Of a stretch of DNA of 64,000 bases, positions 7,969-16,468 are shown piece by piece. The first letter of the stretch is position 1, and every line of letters starts with the position of its first letter. The notes under the pieces are model-generated. The model was not told the origin of the DNA. It made no database searches and saw only the letters and a list, made by a program, of their open reading frames with translations. The stretch spans positions 3,228,001-3,292,000 of the forward strand of contig NZ_CP126093.1 of NCBI RefSeq assembly GCF_030123065.1, written 5' to 3'. The DNA is from Neobacillus sp. DY30 (GTDB lineage Bacteria; Bacillota; Bacilli; Bacillales; Cytobacillaceae). A program made the position numbers and the translations under genes.

Positions 7969-8754
7969 GTGTTAGTTGCAGAACGTAGAAATACAATAAA
8001 ACAACTTCTATTCAAAAAAGGAAGTGTGAAAGTTTCTGAATTAGTTCAATTATTTAATGTTTCAGAAGAAACAATTCGCAGAGATTTAAATGAGTTAGAG
8101 TACCAAGGATTAGTTGAAAAGAATTATGGTGGTGCCATTCTTATCGATCAAGGAATTGTTAATGAAACCATTCCCCATGTTGACCAACGAAAATATCAGT
8201 ACTCTGAAGAGAAGGACTCCATTGGAAAACGCGCTGCGGAATTGGTAAAGAGTAAGCAAATCATCATTTTTGATGCAGGTTCCACTACTTGGTATGCAGC
8301 AAGTCATCTGAAGAATGTTGAAAACATTACGGTCATTTCGAATGGAATAAACATTGTCGAAGAATGCAGTAAAAATGAAACCGCATCTATCCACTCTCTT
8401 GGCGGTGAATTAAGGCGTAACTCCATGAGTGTTATTGGGCCCCAGGCACAAAGTGAATTATTAAAATACAATGCGGACATAGTATTCCTTGGAACGTCTG
8501 GTATTTCTTTAAGACATGGATTTACAAGTTCAGATTTATACGAAGCTGAAATAAAGCAAGCCATGGTATCAGCTGGAAGGAAAATTGTGATGTTGGCCGA
8601 CCATAGTAAGCTAAACAAGGCTGGTTTGGTATCTTTTTGTAATTTTGATGATGTGGATCTTTTAATTACTAGTGAATTAGCGGATCAGGAAGTTGTAAAA
8701 AAACTTAGAGCAGCAGGTTTAGAAGTAGATCAAGCTCCTTTACTAAACCATTGA
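7969..8754 (+). CDS. DeoR-family transcriptional regulator of sugar metabolism
   Basis: A 261-residue repressor of the DeoR/GlpR family. The N-terminus has the winged helix-turn-helix with VSELVQLFNVSEETIRRDL (about 20-38) followed by GLVEKNYGGA; the remainder is the ISOCOT-fold sensor for phosphosugars, with DAGSTTWY near 100 as the phosphate-binding loop and ADHSKL near the C-terminus. It starts at GTG behind AAGGAGAG. It is placed in the middle of the sugar locus, and the two similar AAC-rich promoter regions at 4170 and 8947 are its likely targets. The inducer is probably a sugar phosphate formed by the ROK kinase. Confidence 0.88.
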   Translation: MLVAERRNTIKQLLFKKGSVKVSELVQLFNVSEETIRRDLNELEYQGLVEKNYGGAILIDQGIVNETIPHVDQRKYQYSEEKDSIGKRAAELVKSKQIIIFDAGSTTWYAASHLKNVENITVISNGINIVEECSKNETASIHSLGGELRRNSMSVIGPQAQSELLKYNADIVFLGTSGISLRHGFTSSDLYEAEIKQAMVSAGRKIVMLADHSKLNKAGLVSFCNFDDVDLLITSELADQEVVKKLRAAGLEVDQAPLLNH

Positions 8755-8768
8755 AATTTTATTAGCTA

Positions 8769-8826
8769 AAGGTCCTAAATAAACATAAAAGCTTCTTTTC
8801 AGTCATGCATGGTTTATTAGGACCTC
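8769..8826 (+). terminator. Hairpin after the DeoR gene
   Basis: AGGTCCTAAATAAAC pairs with GTTTATTAGGACCT with one bulge; the loop is about 30 bases. The following sequence is only moderately T-rich (CTTATGC...TTCTTT), so termination strength is uncertain. Confidence 0.5.
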
Positions 8827-8946
8827 TTATGCTGATTCTTCTTTAACATCCCCAATCACCCCATTTCAATTTTACTAGTTTTGTGGAATTTAGACTTTTG
8901 AAAAAAATAGTTATTGTTTTTATTTTTAAAATTTTCTAAATATTAA

Positions 8947-9010
8947 TTGACTTGTATAATCTTCTATAAGATAATGTAAACAAACAACACAAACCCAATA
9001 AAAACCACAA
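8947..9010 (+). promoter_or_regulatory. Promoter and candidate DeoR operator for the binding protein
   Basis: TTGACT 8947-8952, 17-base spacer, GATAAT 8970-8975, followed by ACAAACAACACAAACCCAAT. It is identical in -35, -10 and spacer length to the permease promoter at 4170 and has a similar CAACA-rich block at the transcription start. Confidence 0.6.
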
Positions 9011-9192
9011 AAATATTCTGAGTTATTTGTAATTTATGTGTTATTTTCACGTTTATAATGGGGTTGTGTTGGGTGATTGCTTGAGCCATTATTACGAGTA
9101 GGTCAAAATGCAGTTCAGAAAATAGTGGAAGATAAGATTAAGAATTTCTTAGGCAGCGACAATAATGCATTTTTATAGTTTTTTTAGATTGA

Positions 9193-9231
9193 TTGCATCA
9201 GGATAGTTAAATCTGGTGCAAGATTTTTTTA
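9193..9231 (+). terminator. Leader terminator upstream of the sugar-binding protein
   Basis: TTGCATCAG pairs with CTGGTGCAA (one G-U) and is followed by ATTTTTTT. It lies about 215 bases after the promoter and 160 bases before the coding start, so transcription reaching the gene must pass it. It is therefore a possible attenuator, or the end of a short leader RNA. Confidence 0.5.
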
Positions 9232-9256
9232 GTTACCATGACAGCGTTTCCATAAT

Positions 9257-9288
9257 GAAAGTTACTACTTACTAAACTAGTAACTTTC
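9257..9288 (+). promoter_or_regulatory. Leader stem-loop GAAAGTTACT/AGTAACTTTC
   Basis: A perfect 10-base-pair inverted repeat with a 12-base loop in the 5' leader of the binding-protein gene, just after the leader terminator. Function unknown; it could be an operator or an RNA structure. Confidence 0.4.
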
Positions 9289-9393
9289 TTGGAAATATCG
9301 ACACTTTGAAAAGGGGGAGATCCTTTACAACTTCATACCTAGGTGAAAACGAATATAAACTAGTTATATCAAATTGGAGAGGGGTTACTACCA

Positions 9394-10698
9394 TTGAAGA
9401 AGATGTTCTCTACACTTTTAGCATTGATAATGATATTTGTTCTTGCTGCATGTAGCGGAGGTAATGACAAAGCTAATTCTGACGGTAAAAAGTCAGATAA
9501 GGTAAAAATCTCTGTCCTAATGGGGAAACCGGAAATTGCTCAGCAATTTGAAGAGATGATTAAAGCCTATAACTCTTCTCAAGATGAGGTAGAAGTAACG
9601 TATATTCCACTCGCTGGACAAAATGCATTTGAAAAGATGTCAGCCTTATATGCCTCTGGTAATCCACCAACCATCATTCAGATGGGGAAAGAATTCTTTA
9701 CCTTAAAGGATAAATTACTGGATTTATCAGATCAAGAGTGGGTTGAACATGCTCTACCTGGAACAACAGATATGGTAGTAGATAACGGCAAAGTTAAAGG
9801 TATGCCCGTTACAGTAGAAGGATTTTCTTTACTTTACAATCAAGAAGTATTAGATAAAGCGGTTGGTGGTACATTTGATCCCTCTACAATCAAAACACGC
9901 GACCAATTAAAAGAAATCTTTGACAAAGTTGCAAAAGTTGATAGTGTTGACGGTGCAGTTCATATTTCTCCTATGGATTGGTCATTAGGAGCACATATTT
10001 CAAATAAAGCTTTCACGAACCAAACGGATGATCGCGATATGCGCCACCGATTCCTAGAGGAATTGAAAGCAGGAAACGTTGATTTAGGTAAGAATGAAGT
10101 ATTTACTGGTTGGTTAGATACATTTGATTTAGTAAAAGAATATAATGTTGAAAAAGATGCACCTCTTGCGCCAGTGTATGATGATGGTCCTTTAGCATTA
10201 GCAACAGGTAAAGTTGGGTTTTGGTTTATGGGTAACTGGGCGTTACCACAATTGAAAGAAGCGAATACTGACGCTAATTTCGGCTATGTTTCATTCCCAA
10301 TCAGTAATAATCCTGAGGATTATGGAAACTCTCAAATTTCTATCGGTGTTCCTTCCTATTGGACCATTGATGCGACTAAGTCAAGTGATGAAGAAAAAGA
10401 AGCGGCTAAGAAGTTTTTAAATTGGATGATGATGACGGAAGAAGGACAAGATTGGGTAGTAAATAAATTTAACTTCATTCCTGTTTATGATAACTTCCAA
10501 TCGGAACCAACCGATTCATTGTCTAAAGCATTAATGAGTTATATGAAGGATGAAAAAGGTTTAGAGATGATGAATAACTACTATCCACCAGATGCTTCTA
10601 AAAACATGGGTGCAATCATGCAGAAGTTCTTGGCTGGTGAAATTGATAAAGCTGGACTAGAAGAAGAATTTGAAAACTATTGGAAAAATGTAAAATAA
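9394..10698 (+). CDS. Sugar ABC transporter substrate-binding lipoprotein
   Basis: An extracytoplasmic solute-binding protein of the CUT1 type, 434 residues. A signal peptide with the lipobox LAAC puts the lipidated cysteine at residue 20, anchoring it outside the membrane. The body shows the family pattern KISVLMGKPEIAQQFEEMI, GNPPTIIQMG and a C-terminal AAKKFLNWMMMTEEGQDW. It starts at TTG with GGAGAGGGG upstream. It should hand sugar to the permeases at 4375 and 5261. It has its own promoter with a matching operator and a strong terminator right after it, which allows higher expression than the permeases. Confidence 0.9.
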   Translation: MKKMFSTLLALIMIFVLAACSGGNDKANSDGKKSDKVKISVLMGKPEIAQQFEEMIKAYNSSQDEVEVTYIPLAGQNAFEKMSALYASGNPPTIIQMGKEFFTLKDKLLDLSDQEWVEHALPGTTDMVVDNGKVKGMPVTVEGFSLLYNQEVLDKAVGGTFDPSTIKTRDQLKEIFDKVAKVDSVDGAVHISPMDWSLGAHISNKAFTNQTDDRDMRHRFLEELKAGNVDLGKNEVFTGWLDTFDLVKEYNVEKDAPLAPVYDDGPLALATGKVGFWFMGNWALPQLKEANTDANFGYVSFPISNNPEDYGNSQISIGVPSYWTIDATKSSDEEKEAAKKFLNWMMMTEEGQDWVVNKFNFIPVYDNFQSEPTDSLSKALMSYMKDEKGLEMMNNYYPPDASKNMGAIMQKFLAGEIDKAGLEEEFENYWKNVK

Positions 10699-10724
10699 TG
10701 GCATTCTAACACAATCTTAGGTCT

Positions 10725-10795
10725 ATAAACCCCCCTTAAGTCGATATATTCAAAATTGAATGTATGTGCAACTTAGGGGGGGTTTATTATTATTT
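10725..10795 (+). terminator. Strong terminator after the binding protein
   Basis: AAACCCCCCTTAAGT pairs with ACTTAGGGGGGGTTT, with a long A/T-rich loop, then TATTATTATTTT. It lies within 30 bases after the binding-protein stop and may allow partial read-through to the ROK kinase. Confidence 0.85.
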
Positions 10796-10821
10796 TAATC
10801 GATGGTAAAAGGAGTGATATT

Positions 10822-11826
10822 TTGAATACCAACCAAAATCATGTAATTGCGATTGATATTGGAGGGACAAAAACATTAGTCGGAATAGTGGATCAGACCG
10901 GAAGTATTCTTGTGCAGAAAAGGATGCCCACCAATATTTCTTTACCTATGAAAGAGCATATTCGAACATGTATGGTACTAGCAGAACAATGTTTGGATGA
11001 TGTAGACCTATTATTAAATGATATGTCAGGAGTGGGGTTTTCTCTTCCTGGAATAACAAATTCTTCAACGGGAGTGCTTGTTAATGCACCTTTTGCAGGT
11101 TGGAGGAACGTCCCTGTGAAAGAGTATGTTCATGAAATATGGGCTGACATCCCTATAGAAATAGACAATGATGTGAATGCATGTGCAGTCGGTGAATGTT
11201 TATTTGGAAAAGGAAGGGATATCAATAATTTTTTATGGATAACCATTAGTACTGGAATTGGTGGGGCATTAGTCATAAACCGTCAAGTCGTTTCCGGAGA
11301 ACAGATGATGGCCGGAGAAATCGGCCATATGAAAGTAGAGTGGGAACAGGGAAATCTTTGTGGATGTGGAAATAGAGGATGTTTAGAGGCACATGCCTCA
11401 GGGACGGCCATAACGAAGAAAGCAAAGGAGTTATTAAAAGGCGATTGGCAAAAGTCAACTTTACAAGACTTCCTTCAACAACATCGTTTAGAAATTCATT
11501 CTGAATCCATGGCGATGGCAGCAAAGGATGGAAATATTGAAGCGCTGCAATTATTTGAATGGGCAGGTTACTATTTGGGCAAGGCTTTTTCCTATGCCGT
11601 TAATTTATTTAATCCTGGAGCCATTATAGTTGGTGGTGGCGTTAGCCAATCATTTACTTTATTAGAACCACATATAAAAAAGGTGTTACAGGACTCGGTC
11701 ATAGGTGAGTTTAATAAACAAGTTCCAATTTTACATACAGGGCTAGGATATGAGGCAGGGCTCATTGGAGCAGCCAGTTTGATTTGGTATTCAAAAAAAG
11801 GAGAGGTTGATTATATTGAATTTTAA
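10822..11826 (+). CDS. ROK-family sugar kinase
   Basis: A 334-residue cytoplasmic kinase of the ROK family, which phosphorylates glucose, fructose or related hexoses. It has the ATP-binding DIGGTKT (residues 12-18), the catalytic ISLPG/DNDVNACAVGE stretch around 115-125, and the zinc-type ROK signature CGCGNRGCLEAH near 190. There is no DNA-binding N-terminus, so it is a kinase, not a NagC-type repressor. Translation starts at TTG after AAAGGAGTG. Its end overlaps the SIS gene, forming a unit that would phosphorylate and isomerise the released sugar. Confidence 0.88.
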   Translation: MNTNQNHVIAIDIGGTKTLVGIVDQTGSILVQKRMPTNISLPMKEHIRTCMVLAEQCLDDVDLLLNDMSGVGFSLPGITNSSTGVLVNAPFAGWRNVPVKEYVHEIWADIPIEIDNDVNACAVGECLFGKGRDINNFLWITISTGIGGALVINRQVVSGEQMMAGEIGHMKVEWEQGNLCGCGNRGCLEAHASGTAITKKAKELLKGDWQKSTLQDFLQQHRLEIHSESMAMAAKDGNIEALQLFEWAGYYLGKAFSYAVNLFNPGAIIVGGGVSQSFTLLEPHIKKVLQDSVIGEFNKQVPILHTGLGYEAGLIGAASLIWYSKKGEVDYIEF

Positions 11827-12394
11827 TATATTTTACGATCGTTACAAGGAAGAGTTTATCGAAACAATAGAAAAACTTGATGTAGACTTTTTAGAAACAT
11901 TACTCTATAAAATGAATGAAGTGCGCATTCAAGGAAAACAAATATTTGTTTTAGGGAACGGTGGCAGCGCCACATCCGCATCTCATTGGGTATGTGATTT
12001 CTTAAAAGGTGTGAATTTTAATAGTTCGAAACGGTTCAAAATTTATAGTTTAACAGATAATAATGCTGTTTTTAGTGCTCTAGGGAATGATTTTTCATAT
12101 GATGATGTTTTCGTGGAGCAATTAAAAAACTATTTGGAGAAGGGTGATCTAGTCATTGGAATGTCTGTTTCTGGTAAATCACCTAATTTAGTTAAAGCGC
12201 TCCAATATGCAAGAGAACAGGAAGCGACAACCATTTCTTTAATCGGAGATTTTTGTGGAGAAATGGGAGATCACTCAGATTATACACTTGTCATACCTTC
12301 TAAGAATTATGGAATTGTTGAGGATTGTCATATGTATATTGCACATACTATTTCACAGCATATCTACCAATTAAATGCCGATTTGGTGAAATAG
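11816..12394 (+). CDS. SIS-domain sugar-phosphate isomerase, GmhA-like
   Basis: A 192-residue SIS protein. The motifs LGNGGSATSASHW (near 46) and MSVSGKSPNL (near 115) form the phosphosugar-binding loops and match GmhA/DiaA-like phosphoheptose isomerases more than longer MurQ or GlmS types. TTG at 11816 is favoured because GGAGAGG lies 9 bases upstream; an earlier in-frame TTG at 11807 overlaps that site. The first codons overlap the end of the ROK kinase, so the two are translationally coupled. A role in isomerising the phosphorylated product of the locus is inferred; true heptose metabolism is not shown. Confidence 0.75.
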   Translation: MNFNIFYDRYKEEFIETIEKLDVDFLETLLYKMNEVRIQGKQIFVLGNGGSATSASHWVCDFLKGVNFNSSKRFKIYSLTDNNAVFSALGNDFSYDDVFVEQLKNYLEKGDLVIGMSVSGKSPNLVKALQYAREQEATTISLIGDFCGEMGDHSDYTLVIPSKNYGIVEDCHMYIAHTISQHIYQLNADLVK

Positions 12395-12516
12395 TATGCA
12401 GTCGCACTTCATGATATTGAACTAATTGGAGTAACCTGTTTTGAATGTTTAAATAAATCCTCTGATGGTAAGGATATTTTTAGGTTTGAGCAAATTTGCA
12501 GAGTATGATCCTTACC

Positions 12517-12551
12517 GAAAAAAACGCTGGTTTATAGACTAGCGTTTTTTC
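12517..12551 (+). terminator. Rho-independent terminator of the sugar locus
   Basis: AAAAAACGCTGGT pairs with ACTAGCGTTTTTT around a short TTATAG loop. It marks the end of the ROK-SIS unit. Confidence 0.85.
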
Positions 12552-12653
12552 GAGTCCTTTTTATTTTAATTTATAAATATACTCCTGTTCAGCCTGATTG
12601 ATAATATTTAATGAATTGGTAAAAAATACAGATTAGGAAAGGAGGGATTGCGA

Positions 12654-13043
12654 ATGTTTGTTAAAAAGTGGTTACCAGGATTGGTCGTTTTGCTTGCAAT
12701 GATTGTGGGTGTGACAACTTCAGGTTTACATGGCGTATTTGCCGAATCCCGTGTTGCAACACAGCCTATCGAGACAGTGAAAGCAATCGAGGTCGAGTTG
12801 CACGATAATTACTTTAATCCAAAAATCATCACGATTCCCCATGGAAAACCGACTACGTTGATATTGAAAAACGTAGGTCAGAGAGAACACACCTTTACTG
12901 TAAAAGAACTTAGAATTGACGAGGAAGTCCAGCCGGGGAAAGAAAAAACCATTACCGTAAAACTTGAAAAGCCTGGTACATATGAGCTGATATGTAGTTA
13001 CCATTCAAATGAAGGAATGGTTGGTAAGGTAATAGTCAATTAA
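12654..13043 (+). CDS. Secreted cupredoxin-domain protein
   Basis: A 129-residue exported protein with an N-terminal signal sequence (about residues 1-32) and a plastocyanin/azurin-like cupredoxin domain. The candidate copper ligands are the His of REHTF, and the Cys, His and Met of LICSYHSNEGM near the C-terminus, arranged as in type I copper sites. It would carry electrons or hold copper outside the membrane. The ATG is chosen because AAGGAGGG is 7 bases upstream; the earlier TTG overlaps that site. It is a single gene with its own terminator. Confidence 0.85.
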   Translation: MFVKKWLPGLVVLLAMIVGVTTSGLHGVFAESRVATQPIETVKAIEVELHDNYFNPKIITIPHGKPTTLILKNVGQREHTFTVKELRIDEEVQPGKEKTITVKLEKPGTYELICSYHSNEGMVGKVIVN

Positions 13044-13074
13044 CAAGCAGGGCCAATTTGGCCTTGCTTGTTTA
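13041..13074 (+). terminator. Terminator overlapping the cupredoxin stop codon
   Basis: AACAAGCAGGGCCAA pairs with TTGGCCTTGCTTGTT, with a T-poor tail. The inverted repeat starts at the stop codon. Confidence 0.6.
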
Positions 13075-13251
13075 CTAGGCAACGTTAACTTTTATGTCTT
13101 TGGAAGTTACTTTTTTGTCAGCCGACTAGTTACTTTCTATGGATACTATGTCCAAGAAGGAAATTAGTAAAAAGTGGAGAATATTGAATGAGGTACCAGA
13201 TAGATGAGAGGGGAAAATGATGAAGGGTTTTACCTTATTGGGGTTATTCTA

Positions 13252-13341
13252 ATGAGCATAATTGGTTTTGTTACACAATTTTCATCAGATAATGGTAAAA
13301 TTATTCACTATGAGTTTGTACACCAAATGAACAGTGCATGA
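13252..13341 (+). CDS. Possible micro-protein (29 aa)
   Basis: Not recognised. A 29-residue frame starts at an ATG overlapping the stop of an even shorter frame (13217-13252 region) and preceded by TTGGGG. It contains the segment GFVTQFSSDNGKIIHYEF. The two overlapping frames might be one broken gene. Support is limited to the weak site and TAATG overlap; it could be chance. Confidence 0.25.
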   Translation: MSIIGFVTQFSSDNGKIIHYEFVHQMNSA

Positions 13342-13365
13342 ATCTATTACAAAGGGGAAACGAAT

Positions 13366-13932
13366 ATGACAATGACACATAACGGGTTTTCACTTGAACA
13401 CCGTGAAGAACTACTCAGTATTTTAAAAGCACGTTTTGAGAAAAACATGGACCGACATAAAGGTCTTGTATGGGCTGAAGTACAAGCTAAGCTCGAAGCA
13501 AATCCTGATAAACTGTGGTCGCTGAATGAAATGGAAGGTACTGGCGGCGAACCAGATGTGGTTGGCCATGATCAAGAGACAGGCGAATACATATTTTATG
13601 ATTGTTCCGTGGAAAGCCCTAAAGGCCGCAGAAGTCTTTGTTTCGACCGTGCAGCACTGGATTCAAGGAAAAATCACAAGCCAGAAAATAGCGTGATGGA
13701 TTTGGCTGCCACAATCGGCATCGAACTATTATCGGAAGAACAATACCGAGAGCTGCAGGAACTTGGGAATTTTGATTTAAAAACATCAAGTTGGGTGCAA
13801 ACACCAGATAATATAAGAAAACTTGGCGGGGCACTCTTCTGTGACCGTCGCTATGATACTGTCTTTGTATACCACAATGGAGCAGAATCCTACTATGCGG
13901 CAAGAGGGTTTCGTGGCTTGCTAAGAGTTTAA
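13366..13932 (+). CDS. DUF4256 family protein
   Basis: A 188-residue cytoplasmic protein of the uncharacterised DUF4256 family, conserved in many bacteria. Recognised by the N-terminal FEKNMDRHKGLVWAEV, the central GEPDVVGHD and the C-terminal GGALFCDRRYDTVFVYHNGA segments. The gene is full length. No enzymatic function is established for the family. The start is supported by AAAGGGG upstream. It stands alone, followed by a terminator, and nothing in the context points to a role. Confidence 0.85.
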   Translation: MTMTHNGFSLEHREELLSILKARFEKNMDRHKGLVWAEVQAKLEANPDKLWSLNEMEGTGGEPDVVGHDQETGEYIFYDCSVESPKGRRSLCFDRAALDSRKNHKPENSVMDLAATIGIELLSEEQYRELQELGNFDLKTSSWVQTPDNIRKLGGALFCDRRYDTVFVYHNGAESYYAARGFRGLLRV

Positions 13933-14012
13933 TATTACATTGACATTTACATTTGGAAATCGGCTTACAGAGGATTACTTTTTGGGAATGAATGAACCAA
14001 AGCAATCATAAT

Positions 14013-14053
14013 AAAACATTAGGGGTGTTTGAATACCTCTAATGTTTTTTTTA
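14013..14053 (+). terminator. Rho-independent terminator
   Basis: AAACATTAGGGGT pairs with ACCTCTAATGTTT followed by a T-run. It separates the DUF4256 gene from the acyltransferase gene. Confidence 0.85.
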
Positions 14054-14084
14054 TCCTTTCATAGTAAAGGCAGGAGAGGGTGGA

Positions 14085-15872
14085 ATGGAAGTTCCAAGCA
14101 GCGGTAAACGCAGATATATGCCCGGAATAGATGGTCTTAGAGCTATAGCCGTTATAGGAGTGATACTTTACCATCTGAATATACCTTGGTTTCAGGGTGG
14201 ATTTACAGGTGTAACAGTATTCTTTGTTTTGTCTGGTTACTTGATTACAGACCTCCTCATCGATGAATGGAACAAAAACGATAAAATTGACTACATTCAC
14301 TTTATGATTAGGCGTTTTCGCAGACTTGCTCCTGCTTTACTGAGTATGATTTTTATCGTTACCTTACTGGTTATCTTCACAAATCATCCATCGTACGAAA
14401 AATTACGCTCCGATTTACTTCCATCGCTGCTCTATGTTACAAATTGGTGGTACATTTTTCATGAAGTATCCTATTTTGATCGTTTTGGTCCAGCTTCACC
14501 TTTTACTCATATATGGTCACTGGGGATTGAGGAGCAATTTTATCTTATATGGCCGCTGCTGGTGATTCTTGGTTTTACATTTTTAAAAAGAAAAAGGTTT
14601 CGGATTTTGGCTATTCTTTTAGGAGTTGTTGCTTCTGCTTGGTTAATGGCATTCCTCTATGTACCGGGAGGTGATCCTTCTCGTGTGTATTATGGAACCG
14701 ACACAAGAGCATTTTCACTGCTGCTAGGAGCAGTACTTGCGTTCGTTTGGCCAAGTCAAAAACTATCTAAGACTTTACCACGGCATGCCAGTATGGTCCT
14801 CGAAATGGTAGGAGTATTAGGCTTGTTGATGATCTTGATAAATTTTAGTGTTATTTCAGAATTTGATTCGTTTCATTATCAGGGAGGCATGCTCCTATTA
14901 TCAATGATGACAACTTTAGTGGTTGCGGCATTGGCTCATCCTGCTAGTAAGCTGGGGAAATGGCTAAGTGTAAAGCCTCTGCGATGGATTGGGGTTCGTT
15001 CGTATGGAATCTATTTATGGCATTATCCGATTATTATCCTAACTACTCCGATTGTTAATACAGATGGAATAAATCTTTGGAGAATCATCTTACAATTAGG
15101 TGCTACCATGATAATTTCAGCTTTATCCTACCGTTTTGTGGAAACTCCGATAAGAGCTGGGAGAATTAAATACATTTTCTCTGCCTTGAGGAATCGAACC
15201 ATTATTCAGCAGAGGATGGTTGTGGGAAGCTGTGCTATCCTATGTGCTGCACTAATAGGAATACTATTTGTATTTGCTGGAAAATCAACGGTTATTGTGA
15301 CGACGAAAGCCCCCTTAACAATAGAAACATTACATGAGATTGAATTCGACCATGATCCGAATCTAGAGTCTGAACCTGAACCAGAGCCAGCTCCAGTCCC
15401 AGAACCTAATTTGAAAACGATTACGGTAATTGGTGATTCCATTTTCTATGATGTTGCTCCATTCTTTAAAAAGCAGTATCCAGCGACGGTTATTGATTAT
15501 CGTGTCGGCCGGCAAATGTCTGAAGTGCCAGAGGTCATTACGCACCTTGAGGGAAGCGGACAATTAGGAGAATATGTGATTATTCAACTTGGCACCAATG
15601 GATCTTTTAGGAAAACAGACTTAATAAACGTCATAAAAGGTCTGGAAAATAAAAAAGTGTATTTAATAAACTGCCGCGTACCACGTGTCTGGGAATCAAC
15701 CGTGAATCATACATTAGAGGATATTGTTAACAGTATGCCGAATACTGTTCTTGTAGATTGGTATAGTGCCAGTGCAGGTCATCCTGAGTATTTTTCAAAT
15801 GATGGTGTTCATTTAACGAGAGCTGGCGGTGAAATATATGCAAATCTACTAATAGCTAAATTAGCAGAGTAA
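14085..15872 (+). CDS. OatA-like membrane acyltransferase with SGNH domain
   Basis: A 595-residue two-domain enzyme that O-acetylates cell-wall or other surface glycans. The N-terminal Acyltransferase_3 domain (about 10-380) has many membrane helices, the opening PGIDGLRAIAVIGVILYHL, and SLGIEEQFYLIWP. A Pro/Glu linker (near 425) leads to an extracellular SGNH esterase/transferase domain with GDSI, GTNG and DGVHL blocks (near 450-590) giving the Ser, Asn and Asp-His positions. Peptidoglycan acetylation would give lysozyme resistance. It is a single-gene unit framed by terminators. The acceptor sugar is inferred from the family. Confidence 0.85.
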   Translation: MEVPSSGKRRYMPGIDGLRAIAVIGVILYHLNIPWFQGGFTGVTVFFVLSGYLITDLLIDEWNKNDKIDYIHFMIRRFRRLAPALLSMIFIVTLLVIFTNHPSYEKLRSDLLPSLLYVTNWWYIFHEVSYFDRFGPASPFTHIWSLGIEEQFYLIWPLLVILGFTFLKRKRFRILAILLGVVASAWLMAFLYVPGGDPSRVYYGTDTRAFSLLLGAVLAFVWPSQKLSKTLPRHASMVLEMVGVLGLLMILINFSVISEFDSFHYQGGMLLLSMMTTLVVAALAHPASKLGKWLSVKPLRWIGVRSYGIYLWHYPIIILTTPIVNTDGINLWRIILQLGATMIISALSYRFVETPIRAGRIKYIFSALRNRTIIQQRMVVGSCAILCAALIGILFVFAGKSTVIVTTKAPLTIETLHEIEFDHDPNLESEPEPEPAPVPEPNLKTITVIGDSIFYDVAPFFKKQYPATVIDYRVGRQMSEVPEVITHLEGSGQLGEYVIIQLGTNGSFRKTDLINVIKGLENKKVYLINCRVPRVWESTVNHTLEDIVNSMPNTVLVDWYSASAGHPEYFSNDGVHLTRAGGEIYANLLIAKLAE

Positions 15873-15900
15873 TTCGTTTCCGAATTAGTCTGCTTTTTTT
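15862..15900 (+). terminator. Terminator of the acyltransferase gene
   Basis: AGCAGA and AATTCG pair with CGAATT and TCTGCT around a TTTC loop, followed by TTTTTT. The stem includes the stop codon region. Confidence 0.85.
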
Positions 15901-16037
15901 AACTATTCTAAACTGGGCGTTGAGGGGTAGTTGTCGAAACGGTCGAAAAATGTCGATATTTGTATTTTTTTATTTCGAACCATTTCCATATATTTGGAAA
16001 ACATAATAAAACAATACAAAGCACAAAGGAGATTTTC

Positions 16038-16457
16038 ATGAGGAATCTTGCAGCTTTATTTTCCATGCTTATGCCAGGATTTGGCCAACTCTATAATCGA
16101 CAATTCCTAAAAAGCGTCTTTCTTCTCTTTGTTGAACATTATGATAATGTCATGGGAAGAATCAATACTGCCATACATCTAGATTTTAACGGCTTTCATC
16201 AAAAAGCGTTAGAGGCAGCCAATTTTCAATATTTGTTATTTTATCCTGGATTTTATGCCTATACGGTTTGGGATGCCTGGTATTTCGCAAAGCCAAATGC
16301 CGACAAAACTAAATCTGCCATCCCCTTTTTGATAGGAGGTTTTCTTGGTGAATTTGGTGCCATCTTTTCTAGTCGATTACCCATTCCTACACTAATGGTC
16401 GGATTGCTCATGGTTATACCAATGATTACAGGAATGATTATCTTAAGAAACCAATAA
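16038..16457 (+). CDS. Small multi-pass membrane protein, TM2-like N-terminus
   Basis: A 139-residue membrane protein. The N-terminus LFSMLMPGFGQLYNRQFLKS matches the PGxGqlYnrq motif common to TM2-like and related small membrane proteins; two or three further helices follow, ending MVGLLMVIPMITGMIIL. The start is the ATG behind AAAGGAGA, not the more upstream ATG of the same frame, which lacks a site. Function is unknown. It converges with the histidine kinase gene, with only 11 bases between the stops. Confidence 0.7.
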   Translation: MRNLAALFSMLMPGFGQLYNRQFLKSVFLLFVEHYDNVMGRINTAIHLDFNGFHQKALEAANFQYLLFYPGFYAYTVWDAWYFAKPNADKTKSAIPFLIGGFLGEFGAIFSSRLPIPTLMVGLLMVIPMITGMIILRNQ

Positions 16458-16468
16458 AAAGGTTCAAC

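Noticed and set aside
9193..9231. T-box or other known riboswitch in the sugar-binding-protein leader
   Set aside because: No T-box sequence (GGGTGGTACCGCG) or other known aptamer pattern is present; only a terminator-like hairpin is supported.
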